In this document: piece after piece, positions 33,380-45,899 of the stretch | How the letters are laid out: every line of letters begins with the position of its first letter | Position numbering within the stretch: the stretch's first letter is position 1 | Position numbers and translations under genes: made by a program | Source of the DNA: Lepraria neglecta | Lineage: Eukaryota; Ascomycota; Lecanoromycetes; Lecanorales; Stereocaulaceae | Direction: 5' to 3' | Assembly (NCBI GenBank): GCA_033220425.1 | Contig: CM065652.1 | Location: 248,001-312,000 of the forward strand | DNA length: 64,000 nucleotides | Notes under the pieces: model-generated | What the model saw: the letters and a program-made list of their open reading frames with translations, nothing else | Databases searched by the model: none | What the model was told of the DNA's origin: nothing

Positions 33380-36351
33380 ATGGCAAGCAACAGTCGTGCG
33401 TCGACGTCTTACACGTCTGCCACTACATCATACCCGTCTAATCCACAGCGTCCAAGTGCCACTCCACGTCTAGGTACTAGCATGAGCAGGGCAACTACCG
33501 CTCGGCCCAAGACCAGACCAAGGACTGCCACCTCAACAATTGGAGGTGGAGACCAACAGATCATATGTGCCATTAACGAATCCAGAGGACTTTCTCCTAT
33601 TGTTGGCTTGGCTTTTATCAATCTCTCTACTACTGAAGCTGTCCTTTGTCAAATCTCTGATTCCCAAACTTATGTCCAGACAGTGCATAAGCTGACAATA
33701 TTCGAGCCAACTGAAATCCTCTTTGCGAACACTGTTGCTCAGCCTCCAACTAAGCTCTATAGCATCATTAACGAGGAGTTTCGCGATTACATCCGCATAA
33801 CTACTGTTGACAGAAAATACTGGGCGGAGAACACCGGAATAGAGTACATTCAGCGCCTAGCTTTCAAGCAGGATGTCGAAGCCATCAAGGTGTCTCTGGA
33901 AGGCAACTACTATGCAATATGCTGCTTCGCTGCGGTGTGTTGTTGCGTGGCGTCTCCTGTCACAGACTTGATTGCTAAACATCTACTTCCTTCTAGGTCC
34001 TCAAGTACGTTGAGCTGATGCTCTCGGTCTCATTTCCTTTCCATTCTCTTCGAATGAAATATGAAGCCTCGGAAGGAGCCATGATGATCGACCTTTCGAC
34101 CATCCGCTCTCTAGAGCTCATTCAGAATCTACAGAATGCCAGATCGAAGGACTGTTTGTATGGGCTACTTAATCAGACGCTAACACCTATGGGGGCTCGG
34201 ATACTAAAGAGCAACCTACTACAGCCCTTGACAGACCCGGAGTGTTTGGAACTTCGCTATGACGCTGTGAGCGAGCTAGAACGAAAGGAAGACATCTTCT
34301 TTGCAGTTCGACAAGGTACTTGAAATACTTTCCTCACCGTAGCATGTTTACTGAAACCTCTGCTAGCTCTCAAGGCTTTTGTGGATGTTGACCGAGTTTT
34401 GACGGCGGTCAGTGGGCTTTTATCCTCCCTTTGAGCACCTTCTGATAATACTAGATCTCTATTATCCCCACAAGACCCTCGATCCAGCATTCTGAACAGT
34501 CGATCAATAACGTGATTCTGCTCAAACAGTACATCAAATCTATCTCTCCGGTCTACGAGGCTCTGGGTGGGACCACCAGTGTCATACTCCGGGAAATCTT
34601 GGAGGTATGTTTAGTTGAGCCTACTTGAGGATGGTCTGACCCAATCATTAGCGTTGCTCACCAGAAAAATACGTCGACACCGAAGCTTTAATCGATGATA
34701 TTATCAACGAAGACATCACCTATCAAAGCCAGCCTCTTGACTTGCGTAATCAAAGAACGTATGCTGTGAAGGTCAGCATACTCGCATCTCGTTGCTAGAG
34801 ATTACACTGATAAATCAATCATCTTCAGGCTGGGGTCAACGGCCTTCTGGACGTCGCTAGACAAACCTACAAGGAGGCCAACGCAGACGCTTTCCAGCTT
34901 GTCACAGACCTAGGCCGTAAGTAGCAAATAGCCATCTTGACTTTCACGTTGCTAAATTCGAACCAGAGACCCATGAGCTAGCGCTTGAGATGAAGTATGA
35001 TACTGCCAGACAGTACTACATCCGTGTTGATGCCTCAGATCTAGAGGAGCGCAACCTCCCCGATGTCTTTATCAACGTCTTCCGGAAGAAGAACATGATC
35101 GAATGCCAGACCTTAGATCTTCTCAAGTGGAACCAAAAGATCGTAGACTCACATCATGAAGTCCTACAAATGAGTGATAGGGGAATACAGCAACTCATCG
35201 ATCAGATCCGACAGAACATGGCGCCACTGTTCAAGATCAGCGACGCAATTGCTCTCCTGGATATGATCGCATCCTTCGCCCAATTGGTCACCACTCAGGA
35301 CTATTGCAAACCCGAGCTAACACAGGCTCTAGCTATCAAGAATGGCAGACACCCGATTCGTGAAAAGATTCACGCAGAGAAGTATGTGCCCAATGACGCC
35401 TTCGCCACCAAGCAGAAGAGGTTCCAAATAGTCACTGGGTGTAACATGAGCGGCAAAAGCACCTACATTAGGTCCCTTGCCTTAATGGCAGTCATGGCGC
35501 AAATCGGATGTTTCGTGCCAGCGTCTTACGCGGCTTTCCCCATATTTCACCAGCTGTTCGCCCGCGTATCCATGGATGATTGCGTCGGAGCTAACATCTC
35601 CACATTCGCTGCAGAGATGCGTGAGACAGCTTTCATACTGCGAAATATCGACAAGCGGAGTCTGATCATCATAGACGAGCTCGGTCGCGGTACGAGCACT
35701 CGAGATGGTCTGTCAATCGCTATTGCAGTGGCAGAGGCATTGGTGGATAGTGGAGCATTCGTGTTCTTTGCTACACATTTCCGCGATCTGCCAAAGATTC
35801 TTGCGGAGCGTAACGGTGTCGTCAACCTCTATCTCTCAGTCGACATGGGAGAAGTAGACAAAATGACCATGCTCTACAAGGTCGCCGGTGGAGCTGTGCA
35901 AGAAGAACACTATGGCCTCGCTCTGGCAAAAGTCGTCGATCTACCTCCAGACGTCGTCCGTATCGCCGAAGAAGTCTCCAACAAACTGACTGCGAACATT
36001 GAAAAGCGCAAGAAGAATTCGCGGACCATACTGCAAGCCAGACGAAGGAAGCTGATACTGAGCTTGAGGGAGCAGTTGGTGCAAGCCCAGGAGGGGAACA
36101 TGAAGGGCAAAGTGCTTGCAACCTGGATGAAGAAGCTACAAGATGAATTTGTCAATAGGATGGCTGCCCTCGAGGCTGATGTTGCAGCGGCTGCAGAGGA
36201 GAGTGAGGATGAGCAGGAAATGGAGGGGACCAACTCAACTACGCAGAGCAGGGCAAGCAGCCATGATGAACAGAGTGGAAGCATGGAATGGAGCTCTGAA
36301 CTTCGCTATGAGATGACGGGAGCGCTCCAGTCGGAGACGGTTGAGGGTTGA
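33380..36351 (+). CDS. MSH4: Meiotic MutS homologue MSH4
   Basis: Seven exons: 33380-33934, 33997-34315, 34367-34407, 34455-34604, 34652-34771, 34829-34916 and 34967-36351, total 885 residues, with consistent phases. A disordered Ser/Thr-rich N-terminus precedes the MutS II, III and IV domains. The ATPase has Walker A TGCNMSGKSTYIRS, Walker B SLIIIDELGRGTSTRDG and the following FVFFATHFRDLPKI. The mismatch-recognition domain I is absent, as in MSH4/MSH5. MSH4 forms MutSgamma with MSH5 and stabilises crossover intermediates in meiosis, so the lineage has kept a meiosis gene. An in-frame ATG at 33362 would add six residues. Confidence 0.95.
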
Positions 36352-36849
36352 AAGCTTTGTAATGTTTGCTTGCAATGTTTTACTCGAGCTGGATGATCAA
36401 TGTGGCAACCAGGCAATGTGCTTCGCTTCATGAGATACTGTGGCCATGCTTGATTCGATGATCGCTGTACTGTTCTTTCAATGACACTATGTCTCGATCA
36501 CGCAGCATTACACTATGTACTAAAGCTGAGAGCTATAGGTTGATGCCAAAGAGCTCCCAAAATCTTTAAGCACTCGAGGTGCAACGTTAAATGCACAAGA
36601 TCCATCAGGCATCAAAATCCGTCCGCGTGCCTGTCCGCCTCTGACAATTGCCGAGTGGAAATGGTCCATGCCAGATTCGACGGGGAAAGCATCCCATTCT
36701 CTTCTCAGCGCATCGAACTAATAGGGATATGCGATTTGGGACAGCCACTCGGGATCCGAGACATCCTCGAAGTGGCCCAGGTATCGAGAAGTGACAAGCT
36801 CGAGTACTCTACTCTCCACCCCGCCCTTTGACTACTCTAGTACGAACTG
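36352..36849. other. Intergenic, no gene seen
   Basis: MSH4 3' flank and the downstream side of the minus-strand F-box relic. No coding frame supported. Confidence 0.5.
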
Positions 36850-37581
36850 AAATGTTGAATCGCATATCGTACATTTCGATATTTGCGATTCAAGCATGTT
36901 GCACTTTTTACAGTAACAGAATCCCAGTCCCACCACCAAATCATCGGGAAACGCCTCCAAGACAACGGCATCGCTCATCTTGATGCGTGGGCATATGTGA
37001 ACATCCAACCGACTCAGCGCATGTCACAATACTCTTCCACACCTTCACCCCTGCAAGAATGGTCAAAAGGGAACGCCACTGGTAGACTCGGTCAGGCCCT
37101 AAACAAACGACATGGTCCCCACATTTACAAAGTCCATATAGCCATATCCATTGAAGGTGCCTACGAAACTTGGGACCTGTGCGAAAGTCTCAAACTTGCG
37201 CATAATCCCATATCTCATGGGGACATTCTCCCCTCACGTCCGCTACATTCGCTTCTCAAGGCCTATGTACGGATAGCCGCCATGGAAAAGAGAGATATGT
37301 CGAGAGCTTTGAGGCAAGGCTTACAGACAAGTTTCCTCTTTGATCAAAATCCGTCTCTTTCGAGCATGCATAGGAATAGGAGCCGCTCATAAGGGCTATC
37401 GGAGAAGATGTCTTCGATTGCGATGCTGGAACTGAGGTAGAGTTCTGCATGTGTATCGTAACGAGAGCTTGACTGATGATGGCAGATCTTGCAGGATTTG
37501 ATCGAGGAGTTCGACGGGAAGCTTCTCGATTCCGCTGAGGTGCCGAGTGCTCTCGTCTGCGGCAAGAGGGTTTTGGACCAA
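36850..37581 (-). pseudogene. Decayed F-box protein gene
   Basis: The start is clear: MVQNPLAADESTRHLSG, then an F-box GIEKLPVELLDQILQDLPSS and LSLRYTCR. The frame then shifts near 37435 and resumes as LYLSSSIAIEDIFSDSPYER and LLFLCMLERDGF. After an in-frame TGA come segments like CKPCLKALDISLFS and CSGREGRMSP, matching the usual C-X2-C plus GRxGRMWICPH pattern of a large fungal F-box family, broken by further TGA/TAG stops. So this is a host F-box gene with one frameshift and several stops. The lower boundary is approximate. Confidence 0.65.
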
Positions 37582-38006
37582 TCCTAGTCTTCGACGACTT
37601 TCGAGCTCGTCTTAGTTTACGCTGTCTCTAGAACATAGCAGATACGGTGAGATTTGATCCATTTTGAACGGCTGTCTTCAATAGAACGATGATACACACT
37701 CAAGCTCTATCGACTTACGATGGAGAAAATAACCGAATTTCTCAATGTTCGATAAAGATTGCCAAGCATTGCAGAAGTGGATTGATTTCCTCGGCGAGCA
37801 AGAAAGCGCAGAATAAGTGGACATCATCGATATTTTAAACTACTATTCAGAACTTAGTCTTTTACGCTTCCTCCAACAACATGTTTCAACTGCGACTTGT
37901 CTTGTAGCCGGTATGCAATCTCTAATGATATAGAAACATCCATGTCTCTTTCTGGTATCTTGACCGTAGCTCGCTAAGTTGTATTCATATGTCTCTGCTG
38001 CTTGTC
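37582..38006. other. Intergenic, no gene seen
   Basis: Between the F-box relic and the 3' end of the membrane protein gene. Nothing supported. Confidence 0.5.
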
Positions 38007-39345
38007 CTAATTTCGCGTCTCCCTCCAATCTACATCTTTCCGAACCATAATGGAGTGCAAAGGGACCAGATTAGAATCTTCACTCGCATTTATAGAGTGC
38101 TTAGCCGACGCTCCGGAGACCGTAGTCGCATCTCCATCCGGCCGCAGCTTTAGCTCATTAAGCTCACGACTGTATTGGCTTCGGTTGGTTTTGGTTTCTC
38201 CTGACCCGGACGTCCGGCTACGCGAAGAGAATGGTGAGCGAAGGATTAGGCTGAGATTCTTCAGATGTATTCGCATGTTCAGTAGAGGTGCCATAGTTGG
38301 GAGACAGCCTGATAGTACTTCGACAGCGGGCTCGACTACGGTCCAGCTGCATTTTGATGTCTTATCTGAAAGTCCCGGGTGTGTTATTAAAGCGCTGAAT
38401 AAGTCGAAGTAGAGTGACTCACATGTGATATCGTCGAGATTCTCGTTGAACAGGATTATCAAGCGTATCAAAGCTATCACCACCGACCTAGAACCAACAG
38501 TGTGAGCAATTCTAGCTCTGCCCGATCCGTATGAATTGAAAAATTGTCCAAGGATACTTACAAGCCACCAAGGAGGAACATAGCCATCACACTAATCTTC
38601 CTACTCGTCGACATCTGAAGCCTTAGCACCCCAGATACCGGTAACGCAAGTATAACAGCATCAAGAACCACATTGAAGGCTTGCACAACTTGTATTGTTC
38701 TAAGAGGATTGATGCAGTGTCCTGGTATCTCAATCTCCCAGGCCTTTCGCACCGGCGTGCATTGGAACGCAAAGACCAGGTTGTCCGCCAGCAGCCATGC
38801 CAGGACGAAGACGCCAACGACGTTGATCCATTTACGCAATTGGCCGGTCGAGAAGATCCTTCTGTAGAAGAGCAGAATAGAGATCTTGATTGCTGTTATG
38901 GCGGAGCCGTAGAGTTGATATGAGATGTAGAAGGTCTGTTTCATCGGGAGTTAGCCAGTCCAGTCGAGGTTGTAGGGAGGACGGACCCGCCAATAGAGCA
39001 CGAGATCACTAGGCTCCACCGTGTTGAGATGTCTCCCGTTGCCGTATTTGTTTGCTACATTGAAGCGGTCAGTGAATGTGGAAATCCGTGTTCCATGGGA
39101 ATCTCACTCCAGAGATAGACCAGCGCATTGGCTATCGTAAAGAGCTGAGCACATCAGTGTGACATCCTCGGGTATTGAAGTTCTGGACTGACCGCTCCTA
39201 CTACCATAAAATAGTCATCTGCGCCGAGTGGTATCTTGTGGAGCTTTCTGGCCAGGAATCTTAAAGATATTGCAATGAGAGTAATTGAAACAGCGAATAC
39301 GATCGCTATAGTGGTAAGGTAAGACTTGTCATCTGATGCAGCCAT
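38007..39345 (-). CDS. PTH11-like/rhodopsin-domain seven-helix membrane protein
   Basis: Six exons on the minus strand: 39345-39193, 39144-39108, 39054-38987, 38935-38562, 38487-38423 and 38365-38007, total 351 residues, phases consistent. Membrane helices are visible: LTTIAIVFAVSITLIAISLR, LFTIANALVYLW, TFYISYQLYGSAITAIKISI, VVGVFVLAWLLADNLVFAF, VVLDAVILALPVSGVLRL, ISVMAMFLLGGLS and CSWTVVEPAVEVLSGCLPTM. Signature residues of the fungal rhodopsin domain are present: RFLARK, ADDYFM, YGNGRH (before helix 3), ISILLFYRRIF and the exit motif EPAVEVLSGCLPTM. No N-terminal CFEM domain is seen. The cytoplasmic tail is Ser-rich. Such proteins are putative surface sensors. Confidence 0.88.
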
Positions 39346-40320
39346 GTTATGTCTTTCAAGAATAATGCTGTGTATGCTGAAGTTTTGCGAAGAAATAAGC
39401 TTAATGCTACATACATTCCACCTTTTGACAAGACATCGCAATCATTTATTATGGTGAAGGTAGATTATTGCTCGTGATGTGTCACTACCCCACAGGACTC
39501 GCCGATAGTTCTCTCTCCATGATGCGGCGATCCACCTGCCTATTACTGAGGTCTGCATAAGCTGGCTACTGAAACCTAGAGCGTGACACTCGAGCGCGTG
39601 TGTCCTGCACCGTTCAAAGGTTAATCTGGGTGTAGCAACCATACCACGAATCAGGCAACGGACTAGATCCTAAAATGGCCACATGTAGTGGGATGACAAG
39701 CATTCGGCGGCCCGAGGATGTACGTAAGTCATAATGGTATTGATCAGCCACTGGGGCGGCAATACTGAATCCTTGGACCGCTTAGCTGACCGGAAAGGGG
39801 CAACGGCCCCGAGCATTAAGTCGCATTGCATTCCTAATTGAACATCAGTTTCATTTCTCTATGGATAAGATCAACATTTTAACCTTCCTGCTGCATGAGC
39901 TGTGAAGAAAAGTCAACCATACCCTGCTTATGTTTCAGTAACACAGCTTGGACCCCACTCGCTTAACGTGCGATCGCTGACAGGCAACCAGACTAAGCCG
40001 TTGCCAAGAGAGTGAAAGGCTCCACTTATCTACCCATAGATCCTGGAGGATTGTTTTAATAATTGGATTTGATCTTCGATTGGCGCGCAATTGAACGACA
40101 GTTAAGAGAGGAAGTTAAGTCAAGTCAAGGGCCGATTTCAAACATAGAGTAATCCAGCGGAAAATCCAGGAACACAGGCTAAGAATAACTGCTGCCTGCT
40201 CTAGGATCTTAAAATAGGCCCGGAATCTGTCCAGAGCCACCGTATATTGACTTCGGACACTGCCAAATATTCTCTCGAACCATTTTCGCACGCTTATGAT
40301 CTACCATCCAGCTTGAAACA
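39346..40320. other. Divergent intergenic region
   Basis: About 975 bp between the PTH11-like gene and the methyltransferase gene. A frame at 39442-39642 on the minus strand has no domain. Promoters of both genes should lie here. Confidence 0.5.
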
Positions 40321-41410
40321 ATGGCCACCGAAGAAGCATACATGTTAAGTCGAAATCACGAGGAATCTAGACGCCTCGACGCGCAGCATCATTTCAGCCG
40401 CGAATTAGCACATGGACACCTAATCCAGCCCTCTATACCTCAATCAGGCCTACGATCAATTGCTGACGTTGGCACCGGCACGGGAATTTGGCTTCGAGAA
40501 GCAGCCCAAGAGCTAGCAACACCAAATGAACAAATCGAGTTCACAGGCTTCGACATTTCAGTGCAGCAATTCCCCAAAGATAGTATCCAAGGCGTGAATT
40601 TTGTTATGCACGATATCGTCGAGCCGTTTCCACAGGAGTATCACGAGAAATTCGATCTTGTTCATGTGAGATTGCTAAGTTACGCAATCAAAGAACAAGA
40701 TCTTGACAAAGCTGTAGAGAACATCATCCAAATCCTTCGTTAGTCTTGATTCCCTCAATCTTCTGCTTCTGTGCTCATACTGATCTCAGACGCAATGTAA
40801 CATAGGACCTGGTGGCTATCTTCAATGGCAGGAATTTGACCCCATTGATAGCTGGGCTGTGCCAGACACGCCCAACGCAAGGTCAACAGTTACCTACGTA
40901 GTTTCTGAAAGAGTTGCTCGAGGACTTACACTTGCGTATCATACCCACTCTCCAGAATGGTAAGCATTTTCGCTGACTGCGAACAGGATTGCTGCACCCT
41001 TGATAAGGGCCATCCAGTCGTTTCAGACTCCCATATCCACAGGAAATGTAAATCCGATTAGCTGGACTGGAGATCTTGTCCGAATTATGCATTTGGAGAC
41101 AATATCAACCCTGAACCACCCATCACGAGCGGTCGAAGCTGGGAAGAAACAGGAGATTATGGGGGCGGCGGTGCAGCTACTTCAAGCAGGTATGTCTCGC
41201 AGGCAAAGCCTTGCAGCCCAAGTACAGGTTTCGGGCCTAGAAGCAAAGAAGCTTCGAGAGGAGGTCGAAGAAATGATAGGATTGATTGAAGCCTGGAGAC
41301 AGGGAGGGGATCCTGCATGTAACGACTGGGATTGCACAATGACGTCTATAATAGCAAGGAAGGCGCTCATGATCGACGCACATGAGGCATGGATGACTGC
41401 TAAATACTGA
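40321..41410 (+). CDS. SAM-dependent methyltransferase (fungal secondary-metabolism type)
   Basis: Exons 40321-40738, 40806-about 40935 or 40959, and 40987-41410. The first intron (40739-40805) has GTTAGT/CATAG. The class I SAM-binding motif is SIADVGTGTGIWLREAAQEL, with motif II IEFTGFDISVQQFP, then FVMHDIVEPFPQ and FDLVHVRLLSYAI, and after the intron RPGGYLQWQEFDPIDSW. The C-terminal part is helical. The second intron is ambiguous: a 51-nt form (donor GTATCA at 40936) or a 27-nt form (donor GTAAGC at 40960) with the same acceptor and phase. Without splicing a TAA ends the protein after SPEW. It ends 26 bp from the convergent thioesterase gene and probably acts on a small molecule. Confidence 0.8.
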
Positions 41411-41436
41411 ACGTATCAATATCAAATGATCAGAAT

Positions 41437-42558
41437 TCAGAGTTTTCCATCCTTGCGCTCCCTCTTCTCCAACGGTCCATCCGCGTTGTCGATCACGAGG
41501 CACACATGGTGACTGAGTGCCACCAGTTCGGAATTCTCATCCAAGATCGTCACTTCTGCGTCCATGCGTCCATTTTTGATCTCTTTAGCCTGTGCTCTCA
41601 TGAAGAGCCATTTCACGCCTTGAGGCGGTAGTAGCTTCTTGATCTCCAAGGTCATTGACAGCGTGGGGTACCAAAAAGCTTGCGGATGTCGTCCGAATCC
41701 GAAATCCGCATCTATGCTTGAAGTCTGCGTTCCCCTCAAGGCTCGACTTACAAGGCTAGTAGTCTTCCATTCAGACTTAGGGCAGTAGTTTTCCACCATT
41801 CGAGGCCAAATGTCCGCAATGGAGCCTAGAGTTTCAGTTGTGAACACGTCATCAGCGTTTTCAGGCGTGATCCAGACGTCTGTAAGACTGGGGTGTGGGG
41901 GACCGTTGATTGGAATATAGAAGTGGAAATGCGTGTATGGTTTGAGAAAGCTTTTAGCGTGCCATGGAAAAGTCCATTTGATCCATTGGCTTTCCGAGCC
42001 ACTGGATAATTTTAGGACATCAGCAGGGGCCGCAGCGGGTACAAGTCGATAATTCGTATCGTAGCTGGCCCCATGCTTTGCGTGCATGTTCATGTTCCTG
42101 TATTGATAAGGCAGGATTGTTAGCTGCATCAATTTTTCTCTGACGATTGGCGCGGAAGGGTGACCCACGAAACATATGCTGCGACTCGTTCTTTGCCCCC
42201 CTGACTAAGCGTTACGTGGGTGGTGGAGACGCCGGGCCCTAGTTTCGAATCCTTCACGTCCAGCTCCGCCTTGCCGGCTGTTACGGGGCGCAGGAACATG
42301 ATGTGCATGTTGAAGGAGTGAGGCTGATCACGATCCTTTAGAGTCGTTTTGAAATGCTTTTGTGCCGTATGTGCAATCATTGACGCTTGGAAGCCACCGT
42401 GAGCCGCTAAGAATCATTCAGTCAGCGTATTAGGCTCTATGATGGCAACACTCACTGATTCCGAAGCAGAAATCAAGAGGTATGTCGATATCGTACGTAT
42501 GAGAGCTGAGTGGCACCGTAACAATGGCTGCCTTGAGGGGTAATTTCTTGGAATCCAT
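41437..42558 (-). CDS. Acyl-CoA thioesterase-like (hotdog-fold) protein
   Basis: Exons on the minus strand: 42558-42456, 42406 to about 42165 or 42174, and 42123-41437, about 340 residues. It starts MDSKKLPLKAAIVTVPLSSH. The double-hotdog pattern is visible: GITAHGGFQASMIAHTAQKH, HSFNMHIMFLRPVTAGKAEL and ERVAAYVSW in the first half; WITPENADDVFTTETLG, FWYPTLSMTLEIK, WLFMRAQAKEIKNGRMDAEV and LVALSHHVCLVID in the second. The second intron is uncertain (41 or 50 nt, acceptor GATGCAG), because the flanking frames differ. The family hydrolyses acyl-CoA; in metabolite clusters such proteins may release acyl chains. It is convergent with the methyltransferase and divergent from the P450. Confidence 0.8.
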
Positions 42559-42947
42559 TTGTTGATGAGTCGAGAGGCAGCAATGTGAGCCTAAAGTCTA
42601 TACGAAATATTAGAGCAGAAAGCTGAGGCAGCCACATTATTATATGCGAGGACGGGGCGCGTATTCCATTTGCAGAAAGGATCTCCGATCACGTCTGCCA
42701 AGCGTCTTGAATTTATCTTGAACAACAATGGATAGCCTATAGAATTTTATACGTCATCGAGCGTCTGAGGCTGTGGGAAGTTAATTTTCCTATACAGTGT
42801 GAGCGATACTTAAAAGTACCATCAGGATCCTGGATTGAGCTTCGGCAACCTCGCAACGCGGTGTCTCAGTATTACTGAAACTTGTGCCCGTTGGCAATCT
42901 TCCAATATCTTATCATATGAACACCAGCGAGTGGTAGGGATCCTGAG
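42559..42947. promoter_or_regulatory. Divergent promoter region, thioesterase / P450
   Basis: About 390 bp between two oppositely oriented start codons, suggesting shared control. No specific site is claimed. Confidence 0.45.
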
Positions 42948-44630
42948 ATGTTCGAATGGCTTCACACGGTTTTGGATAGCAAATGGGCGATCTTTCTGGT
43001 CTCTCTGGCTATACTCGTGGGTGGCTCCTCTTGTTCTTGGTGCATGAGCAAGTTGCTGATTTTGGTGAAAAGACTACCTGGATTTTCCTTCAAGCAATCT
43101 ATAATCTCTTCTGGCACCCACTGAGCAGGTTCCCGGGACCACGCCACTTTGCAGCAAGCAGGATACCATACGTCTATGCTTCCTTCAGCGGTCGTCTGGC
43201 AGTCAAATTCCAGGAACTCCACAATGAATACGGAAACGTCGTCAGAACAGCGCCGAACGAGCTTTCTTTTATCGAACCCTCAGCGTGGAAGACGATTTAT
43301 GATCGGAAAAACAGGCATCAAACGCCATTTCGCAAAAACTACGACTCTTTCAGCGAAACTCGAAGCCAGATCCGCCGTTCTATGTATCTTGCGGGAGACC
43401 AAGAGCATGCACGAATGAGAAAGATTCTGAGTCATGCTTTCTCCCCAGAAGCTCTTCGTAATCAAGAACCTTTACTCCAAAGGCATGTCCGGGAGCTAAT
43501 GCAAGGGCTTGACCACGAGCGTCTGAATTACAAAGGAACAGTGGACTTGGAAAAGTGGTACAGCTGGATCGCGTTCGACATGATAGGCGATACGTCTTTT
43601 GGTGAACCTTTTAACTGTGTACTAGCGCCGGACCATCGCTCATGGCCCTTAATGCTGTCAAGAGTCCGGAAGGTCATAACCAGCCTCAGCGGACTAAAGA
43701 GCATAGCACCATCCCTGTCTCTACTCCAGTGGTTGCTTCCGGGGTCGATCTTACAAAAGTCGGTGTTGCAGTACGTTGTCAATAGACTCGCCTTTGACCT
43801 CGATAAAGTCAAGGACAGGATCGCTTCAAAACCAAGCCGGGGCGATGTCCTCTCTTCAATAGTTGAGCACAATCACGAGAACGGAAGCCTCGACGATACT
43901 GAAATCATGGCGAACGCTAGTTTGTTCATTTTAGCCGGTACTGAGACCGTAGCGACATTGCTTTCAGCGGTAACCTACTTTCTGATTCAGAATCCTGGAG
44001 CTTTGAGCAACCTGGCTAAGGAAATCCGAGGAACTTTTAAGGACGAAAGTCTCCTGACAATCCAAAACTTGGCCCATATAGCCTATTTAACCGCCTGTAT
44101 AGAGGAGGCTATGAGGTTGGTTCCGCCGGTACCGGAGGGTCTACCTCGCGTAACCCCTCCGGAAGGTGAACGCATCTGCGGACAGTGGGTCCACGGTGGG
44201 GTAAGCTTGCCTTCGTATTTGATCATACCCTTTGACTGACAACTCTGTAGACTTTTGTCCAAATCAGCACTTTAGCAGCAAATTTGTCATCGTCAAACTT
44301 TACAGATCCTCTGTCATTCATTCCTGAGCGATGGTTGGCAAACAGTCCTCATTCTTGCACATCCGATAGAAAGCAAGCATCTCAGCCTTTCTCGACGGGT
44401 CCACGAAATTGCATTGGCCAGGCGTAAGTCTCCTCGTACGAGATCCAAAGCTGCCATGGCTGATGAATATTGGCAGTCTTGCATTGTCCGAAGTGCGGCT
44501 TGTTATTGCTAGGATAATTCGACGCTATGACCTGCGCTGCGTCATGCAAGATCCTTGGACGGACCAACCTACCTACTTGCTTTGGGATAGAAAGCCTTTG
44601 CTGGTAGAATTGATACCGGTGAACGACTGA
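42948..44630 (+). CDS. Cytochrome P450 monooxygenase (class II, fungal CYP)
   Basis: Exons 42948-43020, 43095-44200, 44251-44423 and 44477-44630, 501 residues. The N-terminal membrane anchor is MFEWLHTVLDSKWAIFLVSL with AILV, followed by the proline-rich hinge FWHPLSRFPGP. The I-helix oxygen-binding motif is LFILAGTETVATLLS, the K-helix ExxR is CIEEAMRLVPP, the PERF-like motif is FIPERWL, and the heme ligand loop is FSTGPRNCIGQA. The first join uses donor GTGGCT at 43021. The last intron (44424-44476) has a strong GTAAGT and splices GC|T to give QALALSEVRLVIARI. All catalytic elements are present. It resembles CYPs of fungal secondary metabolism; substrate unknown. Confidence 0.92.
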
Positions 44631-45880
44631 CGATAAAGGACTTTAAAAGTATAAGGCTAAGAGGCGGAGGCTAGCCAGATGCGGCACGCTAGCTTTGCCG
44701 GAGAATTCAAGGTCATGCCATAGAACAAATATAACAACCCGGAATGCTTTTTATGTACGAGTATGGAAACGGTAGTTCGTCATCTCACTTTATTCTTGTG
44801 TTCTCAATCCTGCTAGTATTTTCTAAGAAGCTTATCATTTAGACTTCAGAGCAATCCTGTATCATCTAGGCTATGCTGGTCTTTGTTCAATGCAAATTTG
44901 GCGGACCATGTTTCTGTACTATAAGAGATCTTCCATCATGGATCTCAAAGAGTCTGTGATTCAGATTTCTTGTCCATCTCCATACATGGGCTCTGCTTTG
45001 GACGTCTTCTGGTCTACATGACCACCCAATGATCGGCACAATGGTGTAGGCTGTCCCAGCTTCAATGCCCAGCCTTAACCCACCAATTATCCATCCAAGT
45101 CTTTAAAAATTGAGGTGGAGAGGTCGAAATGGACATCCTCGTTCGACTGCACCTGCCAAGCACGACAGGGATTAATATATCCTCGTCAAGCAAGAAACGC
45201 AGTATAACTCGGGGACATCATAGAGGTTAGGGCTCGCCGTTGCCACTAGCCAGTAATGGAAGCACTCAGGGCCCAACGAAGACGCTACGCTTTCTCCTGT
45301 AAGCATGTATTTGGAGTGTCAATCCACCTTTGTCTCACCAAAGTGTGAAGGGACTCTTTGAGCCAGAAAGCTTGCTGAACTGAGAAAGAACTTGCCTATT
45401 ATAATCAAAAGCTATAGAATTTATAAGAAACAACATTAACATCCTTCAGATTACCATGCCTAGGGCCTATCTCTCCTCAGATTCCGCATGAGGTCCCGAC
45501 TAGAAACTCGATCATGCGGCTTCCACTGCAAATACATCGTCATATTCTTATTCAGCGCATCCGAATACCTCGACGGCAAACTCTGCGCTTTCCTAGCCCT
45601 GGAATCTATCTGCCAATTCCGTCTATCGTTGGCATTATGTGGTGGAATCTCTGGCAGTTGGGGTTACGACCGTGGCACTAGTTCTAAGCCTAATGGGGGT
45701 AAGCGTAGAACGGAGAACTCTCCTTATTGCTGCATGCAACTCCATAGGATTAGCAACTTATGCAATATCAACACCGTTCTTCTCATATGCGCTTATTAGC
45801 AATTGCCGAGGGAGTCGCTGCCGTCGATGGCGACGATCATAGAAAATCGACCTTTTGCTTAGTCATCAATCACGTGATTT
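44631..45880. other. Intergenic, no supported gene
   Basis: About 1.25 kb at the edge of the repeat island. Two overlapping frames (45488-45799 and 45639-45842) are hydrophobic but match no family I know, and lack clear start context or splice logic. Confidence 0.5.
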
Positions 45881-45899
45881 GCTGAAGGCTTGCTGATTG

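Noticed and set aside
36883-37392. A 169-codon plus-strand frame
   Set aside because: It is antisense to the F-box pseudogene, whose protein-level similarity is much clearer.
45488-45842. Two overlapping hydrophobic plus-strand frames
   Set aside because: No family resemblance and neither frame extends by a plausible intron.
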